A DNA stretch of 29,283 bases from JBOHUC01 sp050733935 (GCA_050733935.1 JBOHUC010000009.1:1-29283); one strand, 5' to 3'. Shown: positions 1 through 8,328, counted from the stretch's first letter. The notes: a model not told the origin generated them from the letters alone. Program-made: numbers and translations.

Positions 1-63
1 CGCCTCGAGAGTCTCCCCCGTGGGCATTGACGCGACCGGGGCCGCGGGTGTCTTCTTCTTCAC
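1..63 (-). CDS. N-terminal fragment of an unidentified leftward gene (runs off the left edge)
   Basis: A GTG at 61-63 (reverse strand) opens a frame that stays open to the window edge and reads MKKKTPAAPVASMPTGETLEA split over 21 codons, with a lysine-rich start. A very good Shine-Dalgarno, AAGGAG (CTCCTT at 71-76 on the plus strand), lies 7 nt upstream, which is why I accept this start. It is divergent from the hydrolase at 149-1237. Too little protein is present to assign a function. Confidence 0.5.
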   Translation of the reverse strand, partial: MKKKTPAAPVASMPTGETLEA

Positions 64-148
64 GGCGACGCTCCTTCTTGGCGGGCACTCGGCCCGGGTT
101 CTTGGTGGAACCAGAAGGGTACGTCGCCTTCAGCCTTGTACACACCTG

Positions 149-1237
149 TTGAGCTTAGCCCGAACCGCGCTGCGCTTCGATCTCTATCTGCCACCCTCAG
201 GAAGCGGCGGCCCGTCCGCTCCGCCCGTCGTCCTTTTCGTGAACGGAGTCGGAGGCTCGCGCAACCCGGACGTCCCGATGCGCGAGTGGGGCATCTACCG
301 CTCGTGGGCCCGGCTGTGCGCGGTGAGCGGCCTGGCGGCGATCGTCCATGACGTGAGGCCCGAGCACGCGGCCGAAGACGCGGCGGACCTCCTCGCGCAC
401 GTGCACCGCGAGGCGAAGACGCTCGGGATCGCTGGGGAGGAGATCTGCCTCTGGTCCTGCTCGGCCAACGTCCGCGTCGGGCATCCGCTGGCCTACGATC
501 CCGCGAACACGTTCGTCAAAGCAGCCGTGTTCTATTACGGCAACACCGATTCGCTCGTCCCGCGGCCGGACCTGCCGGTTCTCGTCGGGCGCGGCGGGCT
601 CGACAATCCGGGCACGAACGGAGCGCTCGATCGTTTCGTCGCCCGCGCGCTTCAGGTGAACGCGCCGGTCACGCTGCTCAACGTGCACAACGGACATCAC
701 GCGTTCGACCTGATCGATGCGGACGATCAGTCGCGCGCGGCCGTTCAGGCCACGCTCGACTGGATGGCCGCCCAGCTCTCCCCCGGCGTCGAGCGCGCCC
801 GGGCGGCGCGGTCGGTCGAGCTCGAGGCCCGGCGTCTCGTCGCCGCGCGGCAGTACGTGGCGGCGGATCGCGCGCTTCGGCTCTGGCTCGCGGACGACCC
901 CGACAACGGCCACGCGCACTACGCGCTCGCGGGCGTCCTGTATCAGCTCCGGCGCTTCGACGATGCGGGCGCGGAATACGAGAGGACGGCTTCGCTCAAC
1001 ATGATGACGGCGCTTTCCCTGTACAACGGGGCGTGCAGTTACTCTCTCGCGGGGAACGGAGAGAAGGCGCTCGCACTCCTCGAGCGCGCGCTCGCGACCG
1101 GCGCGTTTCGCGACCGGGACGCGGTTCGGAGGGATCCGGATTTCGCTTCGCTCGTGGCGAGCGAGCGGTTCAATACGATCGTCAGCAACGCGCCCGTCCC
1201 CCCGGGCGCGACGGCGCCGGGAGAACGGGCGAACTAG
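149..1237 (+). CDS. Alpha/beta hydrolase (dienelactone hydrolase-like) with C-terminal TPR repeats
   Basis: The first ~210 residues look like a cytoplasmic alpha/beta hydrolase. An oxyanion strand VLFVNGVGG is followed by a nucleophile elbow LWSCSAN (Ser about residue 105 from the TTG start), an acid at about D152 in GGLDNPG, and a catalytic-type histidine in HNGHHAFD (about 182-184). The elbow is S-x-S-x-N and not G-x-S-x-G, so activity is not assured. Residues ~216-345 are TPR-like (for example YALAGVLYQLRRFDDAGAEY), ending in an RDPDFASL motif common after TPRs. The frame stays open upstream to a GTG at 20, but that overlaps the better supported divergent start at 63, so I use TTG at 149; neither has a clear ribosome site. 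Codon use at 136-180 is poor, and the alternative frame reads VELSPNR just before ALRFDLYLPP, so a frameshift near 170 is possible. Substrate unknown. Confidence 0.7.
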   Translation: MSLARTALRFDLYLPPSGSGGPSAPPVVLFVNGVGGSRNPDVPMREWGIYRSWARLCAVSGLAAIVHDVRPEHAAEDAADLLAHVHREAKTLGIAGEEICLWSCSANVRVGHPLAYDPANTFVKAAVFYYGNTDSLVPRPDLPVLVGRGGLDNPGTNGALDRFVARALQVNAPVTLLNVHNGHHAFDLIDADDQSRAAVQATLDWMAAQLSPGVERARAARSVELEARRLVAARQYVAADRALRLWLADDPDNGHAHYALAGVLYQLRRFDDAGAEYERTASLNMMTALSLYNGACSYSLAGNGEKALALLERALATGAFRDRDAVRRDPDFASLVASERFNTIVSNAPVPPGATAPGERAN

Positions 1238-1248
1238 ACGACGACTGC

Positions 1249-1268
1249 GGTCCGGCTCCCGCCGGGCC
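1249..1268. terminator. Candidate bidirectional terminator between convergent genes
   Basis: An 8-bp stem GGTCCGGC / GCCGGGCC (one G-U type mismatch) with a TCCC loop lies in the 38-bp gap between the convergent hydrolase and the small secreted protein gene. No T tract follows on either side, so this is only a hairpin in a position where a terminator is expected. Confidence 0.35.
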
Positions 1269-1275
1269 CCTGGCC

Positions 1276-1815
1276 CTACTTCGAGTCGGCCGCGGACACG
1301 GGCTCCGCCACCGCGGGCTTGCCCTTGATCATGAGCGGAACTTCGTCCGCGATGCTCGAGTTCACGATCAGGTCGAGCTGATTCTCGATCTGGAAGAAGC
1401 GCGCGGTCGTGATCGGCGAAACCTCCTTGCCCATCTTCTTGGCCCACGACTTCTTGAGCTTGAGCATCGCCTCGTCGGTCGCGAAGGCCTCCTTGAGCAG
1501 GTCGCTCGCCTTCTGATCCGTCATCGTCTTGTAGTTCTTCGCGTAGTCGCCGATGAGATTCATCCGGCGCGTGCTGACCGCGCCCCGCTCGGCCATGTAT
1601 TCCTTGTAGAGCGGCCAGAACTTCGCGCTCTCGGCGTCGGTCAGGTTGAGGTTCTCGGCCACGATCGCCTGGCGTTCCATTTCGATCTGCTTGCGGGTCA
1701 GCTCGACGGCGTCCGTGAGATTGGCACCAGTCTGCGCGGACGCTGCCGGGGCGAGAGCGAGCGCGAGAGCAAAGGCCGAGCCGAGCGAAGCAGCAATGCT
1801 GCGACGAAGGTTCAC
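1276..1815 (-). CDS. Small secreted/periplasmic helical protein, function unknown
   Basis: The 179-residue product begins with a clear Sec signal peptide (MNLRRSIAASLGSAFALAL, then APAASA before Q). The mature part is almost all charged helix and includes LNLTDAESAKFWPLYKEY, a pattern found in many uncharacterised periplasmic proteins loosely resembling the Spy/CpxP group; this resemblance is weak. The GTG start at 1813-1815 is fixed by a strong AGGAGG 6 nt upstream (CCTCCT at 1822-1827). An in-frame ATG at 1851 would destroy the signal peptide. It lies downstream of the octaheme cytochrome but has its own promoter, so it may be expressed independently. A role as a periplasmic chaperone or stress protein would be speculation. 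Confidence 0.8.
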   Translation of the reverse strand: MNLRRSIAASLGSAFALALALAPAASAQTGANLTDAVELTRKQIEMERQAIVAENLNLTDAESAKFWPLYKEYMAERGAVSTRRMNLIGDYAKNYKTMTDQKASDLLKEAFATDEAMLKLKKSWAKKMGKEVSPITTARFFQIENQLDLIVNSSIADEVPLMIKGKPAVAEPVSAADSK

Positions 1816-1920
1816 GAGATTCCTCCTGGTTCGGGAAACGAGTGCAGGCATCGGGGGGGCATCGTTGAATTCGAAGCGTCCGGGTGGCGTGCGCCGGGTG
1901 GTGAACTTCGCCCGGTCGCG

Positions 1921-1949
1921 AGCATAGTCGAGCGGGCCCGGCGGCTCAA
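1921..1949 (-). promoter_or_regulatory. Sigma70-like promoter of the small secreted protein
   Basis: On the reverse strand TTGAGC (1944-1949) and TATGCT (1921-1926) are separated by exactly 17 bp, about 106 bp before the GTG start at 1815. The -35 box overlaps the stop codon of the upstream cytochrome gene. Match to consensus is 4/6 and 4/6 or better with ideal spacing; no experimental support. Confidence 0.5.
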
Positions 1950-4315
1950 GGTGCTTTGCCGAGCCCCGCAACGAGGGCCCGCGTCGGTCGATCGGTAGGA
2001 TCGAGCCGCAGGAGTGCCTTCGCCCACCGGAGCGCGGCGTCCCGATTTCCCTGCTCGGACTCGTAGCGCACGAGCGAGGTGAGAAAGTCCCGATCTCCGG
2101 GACGGCGCGTGTGGACCGCCCGCAGGACTTCGATCGCACCGTCCTTGCGTCCGAGATCGTAGAGCGCGATCGCGCGGACGTACGCGTAGCCCGGGTTGTC
2201 GGGCTCGAGCGCACACGCCCGCTCGAGCCGCACAAGCCCGTCCGCGAAACGGCCCCGCCGGAGGAGCGAGAGTCCGATCGCATACTGCGTCTGCGCCTGC
2301 GTCGAATCCCGCACCAGAGCCTGTCCTAGGAGGGCGTCCGCTTCCGGCGCACGTCCGGCGAAGGCGACGAGGTCCGCGAGATTGATCCAGGCCGGCGCGT
2401 AGCTCGAATCGCGCCCGATCGCGTTCCGGTTGCTCGCTTCCGCGAGGTCGTGCCGGCCGAGCCAGGATTCGAGCACGGCGACGTTCGCCCACGCCTCCGC
2501 ACGGTCGGCGTTGAACGCCTGGACGAAACGGTACTCCGCGACGACCGGGTCCGCGACCTCCCGCAGGGGAGCCGGCAGGTTCGCATGCGGATCGCCAAAG
2601 AGACTCGAGAGCGCTTCGAGCCGCACCGTGCGGATCGAGTCGGAGAGCAGCGCGGGCACGAGCTCGAGGCGCGTCGCCACCGGCAGACTTCCGAGGACGC
2701 CTGCGGCCGCGCGCCGGACGAGCGCGTCCGGATCTCGCACCGCCCGCGCAAGCGCGACGCGCAGGTGATCCGTGTAGTACGGGGCGGCGAGCGAAACGGC
2801 GGTCGCGCGCACGATCGCAGGCTGGGTCTCGTCGCCCAGGATTCCGAGGAGACGCGCTGCTGCATCCGCAGCGCCCGTGCGCAGGGCGTGGATCGTCTCA
2901 CCGGGGTGCCGGCCCGGACGCCAGGCTCCCCCGCGCCAGCGCACGATCGCGCGTTCCGCCCAATCCGCCCCGCGGTCGGTGTGGCAGTCGTTGCACGCGT
3001 TCGGCGTCCCGATGCGGCGCGAAAGGTCGGGCCGCGGAACGCGGAAGCTGTGATCCCGCCTGCGATCGATCCCCATGTACGTCCGCTCGATCATGTGACA
3101 CGAGATGCAGGCGCCGCCGGCGGACTCCTTCCGGTGACCGTGATGCACGGGATCGTCGTAGCGCGAAGGCTCATGACACGGTGCGCAGACTGCGTTTCCC
3201 TCCGCGCGCAGCCGGGCCGTGTGCGGATCGTGGCAGTTCGTGCACGTGACCCCCGCTGCGTGCATCTTGCTCTGGAGGAACGAGCCGTATTCGTAGACCT
3301 CGCCTTCGATCTGTCCGTCGGCGTGGTAGAGCCCGGCATCGAGGAGGGCCACCCGGTGGGATTGCGCGAGCGGCTCGTGGGGGTAGACATCGCGCCAGAT
3401 CTGCGACCGGCGCGAGTGACAGAGCGCGCAGGTCTCGAGCGGATCGCGCGCGGGCGGGGCCGCGCGACGCGCGATCGTCTGTCCTTCGGCGAACGTCCAG
3501 GGCGTGCGCGGATCCTTCTCGAAGCGGATCGCGAGCCCGCGTGAGGAGTCGCTCTCCGGCTCCCCCGGCCGGCGCTCGCGAATCGCCCACGCGAGGTGCT
3601 TCGCCCCCGGCCCGTGACACGATTCGCACGCGACGTCGATGTCGGTCCACGTGGTCGCAAAGCGGTCCTTCGTGGGGTCGTAGTTCTTCCGAAGGTTCGT
3701 CGAATGGCACTCCGCGCAGGTGAAGTTCCAGTTCTGCGAGGGCCGGGTCCAGAAGAGCGCGTCGCCGGGCCGGACCGTTTCGTCGTACAGGTGAAACCAG
3801 CGCTGTCCGCCTTCGATCGCGGGGCGCGTGTCCCAGAGGAGCGAGAGCGCCTGCAGGCGCCCGTCGGGAAAACCCACGAGGTACTGCTGAAGAGGGGCAA
3901 CGCCGAACGTGTACGCGATCGAGTACGGAGCGAGACGACCATCCGCGCCTTCCGTGCGGACCACGTAGCGCCCGTCGCTCCGGAAGAAGACCGACGTCAC
4001 ATTGTCCTTCGTAAAGGTCGCGTTCGAGAAGTCGCCGAGGATCGTCGTGCTGTCGGCCCGCTGCATCGCGAGATCGTGGTGCGAGCCCTTCCACGCAGCA
4101 CTCTCCGCGGGATGGCACGTCTCGCAGGCGGCCCCGCCCACGTAACCGCTCGGGGCGGTGCGCTCGGCGGATCGATCGGGCCCGGGCCCGCAGCTCGATG
4201 TCAGGGCGGCCGCGAGGATCACGACCGCCGTCGGCAGGGAGCGCGCGTGCCGGCGACCGGGCGAACGCGACTCGGTCAGTGGGCGACGGAGACGGAAGGG
4301 TAGATCTCTTTCCAA
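1946..4315 (-). CDS. Octaheme c-type cytochrome lipoprotein fused to HEAT-like and TPR repeats
   Basis: A protein of about 789 residues. After a basic N-terminus and hydrophobic stretch LPTAVVILAAALTSSC (a somewhat atypical lipobox, Cys about 42) there are eight CxxCH heme sites: CETCH, CAECH, CESCH, CALCH, CTNCH, CAPCH, CISCH and CNDCH, all within the first ~360 residues. Then come helical HEAT-like repeats (RAVRDPDALVRRAAAGVLGS and similar) and at least three C-terminal TPRs (AWANVAVLESWLGRHDLAEA, PAWINLADLVAFAGRAPEAD, YAIGLSLLRRGRFADGLVRL). This architecture is known among uncharacterised multiheme cytochromes of planctomycetes and related groups. It is likely an exported electron carrier with a protein-docking tail. 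The start is uncertain: TTG at 4315 and ATG at 4342 both lie inside the 3' end of the phosphatase gene; GTG at 4222 would leave a signal peptide without positive charge. It is the last gene of the sulfatase block. Confidence 0.85.
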   Translation of the reverse strand: MERDLPFRLRRPLTESRSPGRRHARSLPTAVVILAAALTSSCGPGPDRSAERTAPSGYVGGAACETCHPAESAAWKGSHHDLAMQRADSTTILGDFSNATFTKDNVTSVFFRSDGRYVVRTEGADGRLAPYSIAYTFGVAPLQQYLVGFPDGRLQALSLLWDTRPAIEGGQRWFHLYDETVRPGDALFWTRPSQNWNFTCAECHSTNLRKNYDPTKDRFATTWTDIDVACESCHGPGAKHLAWAIRERRPGEPESDSSRGLAIRFEKDPRTPWTFAEGQTIARRAAPPARDPLETCALCHSRRSQIWRDVYPHEPLAQSHRVALLDAGLYHADGQIEGEVYEYGSFLQSKMHAAGVTCTNCHDPHTARLRAEGNAVCAPCHEPSRYDDPVHHGHRKESAGGACISCHMIERTYMGIDRRRDHSFRVPRPDLSRRIGTPNACNDCHTDRGADWAERAIVRWRGGAWRPGRHPGETIHALRTGAADAAARLLGILGDETQPAIVRATAVSLAAPYYTDHLRVALARAVRDPDALVRRAAAGVLGSLPVATRLELVPALLSDSIRTVRLEALSSLFGDPHANLPAPLREVADPVVAEYRFVQAFNADRAEAWANVAVLESWLGRHDLAEASNRNAIGRDSSYAPAWINLADLVAFAGRAPEADALLGQALVRDSTQAQTQYAIGLSLLRRGRFADGLVRLERACALEPDNPGYAYVRAIALYDLGRKDGAIEVLRAVHTRRPGDRDFLTSLVRYESEQGNRDAALRWAKALLRLDPTDRPTRALVAGLGKAP

Positions 4316-5295
4316 TCGCGCTTCATGTCCAGGAGGATCCATCCACGCCGGGGAGCTTCGTCGAGCGCCCTGTCGAGCTTTCCGACGTGCGACTGGCGGT
4401 CGTACGCGAACTCTCGCTCTCCGTCCGTGTGATGGACGATGAGCCCGAGGCGCGGGCCGGACGCGAGTGTCGTCCACTGGAGCATCTGGAGATCGCCGTC
4501 CGAGTTTCCGAACGCGAGGATCGGCCGCCGTCCGATGAAGCGCTGGATGCCGACCGGCTTGCCTGCTCCGTCATCCACGTGATCGATCTTCGGGAGCTTC
4601 ATGAGGGTGGGCTGGTCGGCGCCCAGGTCGTAGCGCAGGTCGCCCGTGCTGCCCACGACCTGCTCCGGCGGAATCCCGTAGACGCCCTCGACCCAGACGC
4701 GCATGAACTCGACGCCGCCACCGGACACGATGAACGTCTTGAAGCCATGCGCACGGAGGTACGAGAGCAACTCGAGCATCGGCTGGTACACCATCGACGT
4801 GTACGGAAGCCCGGTCTTCGGATGCTTCGCGGTCGCGAGCCAGTCGCGGATGTCCTTCGCGAACTCGTCGGTCGTCATGCCCGCGTGGGTCGCGACCAGG
4901 AGCTCCCCGATCGCGGGCTCCCCGCCCGCGAGCGCCGCCTTGAAATCACCGCTCAGGATGCCGGCGAACGGCTGTTTGCCCTTCCATTCGGGGTGATCGG
5001 AAGCCGTGGCCTTGATCCGGTCGACGGCGTACGCGAACTGAAAATAGATCGGCTGTTCGCTCCACAGCGTGCCGTCGTTGTCGAACACGGCGATCCGCTC
5101 TGCGGGCACGACGAAGTCGGGCCCGCCTTCCTTCGTCACCCGCGCCACGAACTCGGTGATCGCCGCCTTCGACGGCCCTTCATTCCAGGATGCAAGCGGA
5201 TCGGATTTCGACATGGCGGTCGTGCTCCCTTTCTCGGCGCGGGGGCCGCAGGCTCCGACGATGAGCGTAATCAGGACCAGGGCGGCGAGGCGCAT
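4276..5295 (-). CDS. HAD-family (phosphoserine phosphatase-like) lipoprotein
   Basis: 339 residues. A lipoprotein signal peptide (MRLAALVLITLIVGAC, lipidated Cys16) is followed by the HAD motif I FDNDGTLW (nucleophile D72, acid D74), motif II IVSGGG, and motif IV FGNSDGD. A helical cap of the subclass IB kind lies between motifs I and II. All catalytic aspartates expected for phosphate-ester hydrolysis are present. Families like this are annotated as haloacid dehalogenase-like or nonspecific acid phosphatases. Being lipid-anchored, it probably works in the periplasm on phosphorylated organics or scavenges phosphate. It follows the DUF1622 gene by 9 bp and overlaps the 5' region of the cytochrome gene, so the genes are probably co-transcribed. 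Its substrate cannot be read from sequence. Confidence 0.88.
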   Translation of the reverse strand: MRLAALVLITLIVGACGPRAEKGSTTAMSKSDPLASWNEGPSKAAITEFVARVTKEGGPDFVVPAERIAVFDNDGTLWSEQPIYFQFAYAVDRIKATASDHPEWKGKQPFAGILSGDFKAALAGGEPAIGELLVATHAGMTTDEFAKDIRDWLATAKHPKTGLPYTSMVYQPMLELLSYLRAHGFKTFIVSGGGVEFMRVWVEGVYGIPPEQVVGSTGDLRYDLGADQPTLMKLPKIDHVDDGAGKPVGIQRFIGRRPILAFGNSDGDLQMLQWTTLASGPRLGLIVHHTDGEREFAYDRQSHVGKLDRALDEAPRRGWILLDMKRDWKEIYPSVSVAH

Positions 5296-5304
5296 GGCGG
5301 GCGC

Positions 5305-5724
5305 TCAGTCCGGCGTTGCGGACGCGCGCGCCTGGAGCACGCCCGGACCCGACGCCTCGGACGAGCCGGCCGACGTGGCCGGCCCGATCGTCTCTGCGGG
5401 CGCTTTCTCCAGGTCCTTTTCGAGGAAGAAGTTGAGGAACGTGCGGATGACCGCGATCGCGCCGAGCTTCAAGAGATCCTCCCACGTCGGCGCGATCACG
5501 CTTCGTACGATGTCGGCCGCGAGCTCGAATTCGAGGCCGAGCACGAGCCACATCCCGAAGCTCCGCCAGATCGCTTTGCGCTGGCCGTGACCGGTCCCAC
5601 GGCGGGCGAGTCCGACCACCGTGCGGACGAACGCCTCGAGCACGCCGTAACCCACGACGAGAACCGCCGCGAGCTCGGCCGCGAACGCCGCTCCGTTTGC
5701 GATGCTCTGAAGGAGTTCTTCCAT
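5305..5724 (-). CDS. DUF1622 family inner-membrane protein
   Basis: 139 residues with about three hydrophobic segments: residues ~8-36 (AAFAAELAAVLVVGYGVLEA), ~55-75 (MWLVLGLEFELAADIVRSVI) and a third around ~83-100 (LLKLGAIAVIRTFLNFFLEK). The GLEFELAADIVRSV and AIAVIRTFLNFFLEKDLE blocks are the recognisable core of DUF1622. Function of the family is unknown. The ATG overlaps the TGA of the formylglycine-generating enzyme by one base (TGATG), which suggests translational coupling. The last ~30 residues are a disordered Ala/Ser/Gly tail. Confidence 0.88.
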   Translation of the reverse strand: MEELLQSIANGAAFAAELAAVLVVGYGVLEAFVRTVVGLARRGTGHGQRKAIWRSFGMWLVLGLEFELAADIVRSVIAPTWEDLLKLGAIAVIRTFLNFFLEKDLEKAPAETIGPATSAGSSEASGPGVLQARASATPD

Positions 5725-6743
5725 CAGGCGGGATTACTCGGGACACGCACGATGCAGCGGAAGCTCACGTGGCAGGCCGACGTATCGACCGGCTCCGGGA
5801 AGCGCGCTGCCGGACGATAGCGGCGGCAGTAGTTGGGCGCGCACAGGTGCGAGCCGCCCTTCAATACCTTCCGCGGAATCCTGATCTCGGGCTGCGCCGG
5901 ATCGTAGCTCAGCTCGGCGGGCGCGCCACGCGGATTGCGCGGGATGCAGCAGGCCTTCTCCTCTTCCGCCGGATGCTTCGGCACGTACCAGTCGGTCGTC
6001 CATTCCCAGGCATTTCCGATCACGTCGTGGAGGCCGTAGCCGTTCGGCGGAAACACGCCGACGGGCGACGTTCCTTCGTGGCCGTCCCACACGTGGTTCT
6101 CCCATGGAAAGATCCCTTGCCACGTGTTCGCCATGTGCTTCCCGCCGGGCGTGAACTCTTCGCCCCACGCGTAAGCCGCACCCTCGAGGCCCCCGCGCGC
6201 GGCGAATTCCCACTCGGCCTCCGTCGGCAGCTCCTTCCCCTCCCAGCGCGCGAACGTTTCGGCGTCGCCGAACGTGACATGCACGACCGGATGGCGCTCG
6301 CGGCCCTCGAGCGAGCTCGATGGCCCCTGCGGGTGACGCCAGTCCGCCGCCTGCATGTACTGCCACCAGTTGCCGATGTTCCGTCGATCCACGGGGCCTG
6401 CGGGTTTCACGAACACGAGCGATCCGGCGTACAGCATCTCCGGCAGCGCGCCCGGGTAGTCCTCGGCTTTCGGCGGAATCTCGGCGAACGTCACGTGCTT
6501 CGTCTCCTCGACGAAGCGTATGAAGCGGTCGTTCGTCACCGGATAACGGTCCATCCAGAACCCGTCCACCGTGACGCGATGCACGGGCTTCTCTTCGTCG
6601 TAGTGGTTCTCGGACCCCATGCGGAACGTCCCGCCCGGGATCCAGACCATGTCAGGAAACGGCGGGTCCCCGGGGGCGGAGCTCGGGCCGTGTTCGCCCT
6701 CGCTCGTCCCCGGGCTCGCCGATTCCGCGTGCAGCCTGATCAC
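5724..6743 (-). CDS. Formylglycine-generating enzyme (sulfatase-modifying factor, SUMF1 family)
   Basis: 339 residues, single FGE-sulfatase domain starting at MVWIPGGTFRMGSE. Typical landmarks are ELPTEAEWEFAARGG, YGLHDVIGNAWEWTTDWY and KVLKGGSHLCAPNYCRRYRP. The two cysteines of LCAPNYC (Cys301 and Cys306) keep the five-residue spacing of the copper-binding active-site pair of aerobic FGEs (Cys336/Cys341 in human SUMF1), so this looks like a true oxygen-dependent FGE and not an FGE-fold relative. It should oxidise the active-site cysteine of the sulfatase encoded 46 bp upstream. The GTG start at 6743 has GGAGG 10 nt upstream. No export signal is evident, consistent with modification before secretion or of a cytoplasmic sulfatase. 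Confidence 0.92.
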   Translation of the reverse strand: MIRLHAESASPGTSEGEHGPSSAPGDPPFPDMVWIPGGTFRMGSENHYDEEKPVHRVTVDGFWMDRYPVTNDRFIRFVEETKHVTFAEIPPKAEDYPGALPEMLYAGSLVFVKPAGPVDRRNIGNWWQYMQAADWRHPQGPSSSLEGRERHPVVHVTFGDAETFARWEGKELPTEAEWEFAARGGLEGAAYAWGEEFTPGGKHMANTWQGIFPWENHVWDGHEGTSPVGVFPPNGYGLHDVIGNAWEWTTDWYVPKHPAEEEKACCIPRNPRGAPAELSYDPAQPEIRIPRKVLKGGSHLCAPNYCRRYRPAARFPEPVDTSACHVSFRCIVRVPSNPA

Positions 6744-6758
6744 CGATGCGCTTCCTCC

Positions 6759-6787
6759 CCGCGACCGGGAGCTTCTCCCGGCTGCGG
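6759..6787. promoter_or_regulatory. Strong hairpin between sulfatase and FGE genes
   Basis: Perfect 7-bp arms CCGGGAG (6765-6771) and CTCCCGG (6775-6781) with a CTT loop, extended by CCGC/GCGG outer arms across a 2-nt mismatch. It fills most of the 46-bp gap between the sulfatase stop and the FGE start. It lacks a T tract, so an mRNA-processing or partial attenuation element that sets sulfatase above FGE is more likely than a full terminator. Confidence 0.4.
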
Positions 6788-6789
6788 TC

Positions 6790-8328
6790 TCAATGCGCCC
6801 CGACCGCCTCGAGCTTCTCCGAAGCCTGCTCGATCGTGAAGCTCGCCGCCTTCTGGCGCGGTGGGAAGTCTTTGAACGTCGCCATGAACCTGGCCACGAT
6901 CGTCTGCGACGCGAGGGCGATGTAGTCGTGGTCGATGAACCAGTCGTAGTACGTGTTCGACGTCGTGTCGGCGCGCTCGAACGGATCGGTCCGGAGGTTG
7001 TAGAGCTTCGGGACCCGCAACGCGACGAACGGCTCGGCCCAGACCAGGAGCGTGCCGGGCGCCCGCTGCTCCATGAAGACGACCTTCCAGTTGTCGAAAC
7101 GCAGGGCGACCAGGTCTCCGTCGTCGTTGAAGTAGATGAAGCCGTTGCGCGGACTCTTCTCTCCCTTCACGGTGAGGAACGGCAGGAGATTGTAGCCATC
7201 GAGGTGCACCTTGAACGTCTTGCCCGCCGCCTTGTGACCCTGGAGGAGCTTGTCCTTCACGTCCGCCTCCCCCGCCATCGCGAGGAACGTCGGCAGCCAG
7301 TCGTGATGCGAGATGATCTCGTTCGACACGACACCGGCGGGGATCTTGCCCGGCCAGCGGACGACCATCGGAACGCGGAACGCACCCTCCCAGTTCGTGT
7401 TCTTCTCGCTCCGGAACGGAGTCATGGCCCCGTCGGGCCAGGTGTTCATGTGCGGCCCGTTGTCCGTCGAGTACATCACGAACGTGTTGTCGGCCACGCC
7501 GAGCTTGTCGAGGAGCTCGAGGAGCTGCCCGACGTTCTTGTCGTGATCGATCATCGTGTCGTGATACGGCGACTGCCAGCGGCCGGCCTGGCCCAGGCTC
7601 TCGGGCTTCGTATGGGTCCGGAGATGCATGTGGGTCATGTTGACCCAGCAGAAGAACGGCTTGCCGTCCGAAACCTGGCGCTGGATGAAATCCGAAGCCT
7701 TCTCGACGAAGTCGTCGTCGCAGGTCTCCATGCGCTTCTTCGTGAGCGGGCCGGTGTCCTCGATCTTCTGCTTGCCGACCTTTCCCCATCGCGGCTCTTC
7801 CGTCGTGTTCTCGATGTCGATGGCCCAGGAGTGGAGGACTCCGCGTGGTGAGTAGTTCTTGTTGAACTCGGGGAAATCCTTCTTCGACGGCCAGTCGGGG
7901 AGCTCGGGCTCCTCTTCCGCGTTCAGGTGATAGAGGTTTCCGTAGAACTCGTCGAAGCCGTGCACGGTCGGCAGGTACTTGTTCTGGTCGCCGAGATGGT
8001 TCTTGCCGAACTGCGCCGTCGCATAGCCGTGGTTCTTGAGCAGTTCGGCAATCGTGGGATCCTCGGCCTGAAGCCCCACGGGCGCGCCCGGAATGCCGAC
8101 TTTCGTGAGTCCGGTGCGATAGCCGCTCTGGCCCGTGATGAACGAGGCCCGACCCGCGGTACAGCTCTGCTCCCCGTACGAATCGGTGAATCGCATCCCC
8201 TCGTTCGCGAGCCGGTCGATGTTGGGCGTCCGGTACCCCATGAGCCCGCCGCTGTAGCAGCTCAGGTTCGCGATCCCGATGTCGTCGCCCCAGATGACGA
8301 GGATGTTGGGCTTCCTTGCGTCTGCCAT
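6790..8328 (-). CDS. Type I arylsulfatase with C-x-A-x-R active-site signature
   Basis: 512 residues, an alkaline-phosphatase-superfamily sulfatase. Metal-site acids lie in ILVIWGDDIG (D15, D16). The formylglycine signature is SCTAGRASFITGQ (Cys56, Arg60), then GKNHLGD (Lys109, His111) and YSTDNGPHMN for the remaining metal ligands. The signature has Ala where C-x-P-x-R sulfatases have Pro; CTAGR is characteristic of one bacterial arylsulfatase subfamily with the same LNAEEEPE region. There is no signal peptide, so the enzyme may act in the cytoplasm or leave by another route. ATG at 8328 is preceded by GGAGG at proper spacing. It is the first gene of a leftward operon with its own activating enzyme. 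Natural sulfate ester unknown. Confidence 0.92.
   Translation of the reverse strand: MADARKPNILVIWGDDIGIANLSCYSGGLMGYRTPNIDRLANEGMRFTDSYGEQSCTAGRASFITGQSGYRTGLTKVGIPGAPVGLQAEDPTIAELLKNHGYATAQFGKNHLGDQNKYLPTVHGFDEFYGNLYHLNAEEEPELPDWPSKKDFPEFNKNYSPRGVLHSWAIDIENTTEEPRWGKVGKQKIEDTGPLTKKRMETCDDDFVEKASDFIQRQVSDGKPFFCWVNMTHMHLRTHTKPESLGQAGRWQSPYHDTMIDHDKNVGQLLELLDKLGVADNTFVMYSTDNGPHMNTWPDGAMTPFRSEKNTNWEGAFRVPMVVRWPGKIPAGVVSNEIISHHDWLPTFLAMAGEADVKDKLLQGHKAAGKTFKVHLDGYNLLPFLTVKGEKSPRNGFIYFNDDGDLVALRFDNWKVVFMEQRAPGTLLVWAEPFVALRVPKLYNLRTDPFERADTTSNTYYDWFIDHDYIALASQTIVARFMATFKDFPPRQKAASFTIEQASEKLEAVGAH

Noticed and set aside
1816..2283. Upstream extension of the small secreted protein
   Set aside because: It overlaps the cytochrome gene and would remove the signal peptide; the AGGAGG site points to the GTG at 1815.
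4222..4222. GTG at 4222 as the cytochrome start
   Set aside because: It would give an 11-residue signal with no positive charge; starts farther upstream keep the RRHAR n-region.
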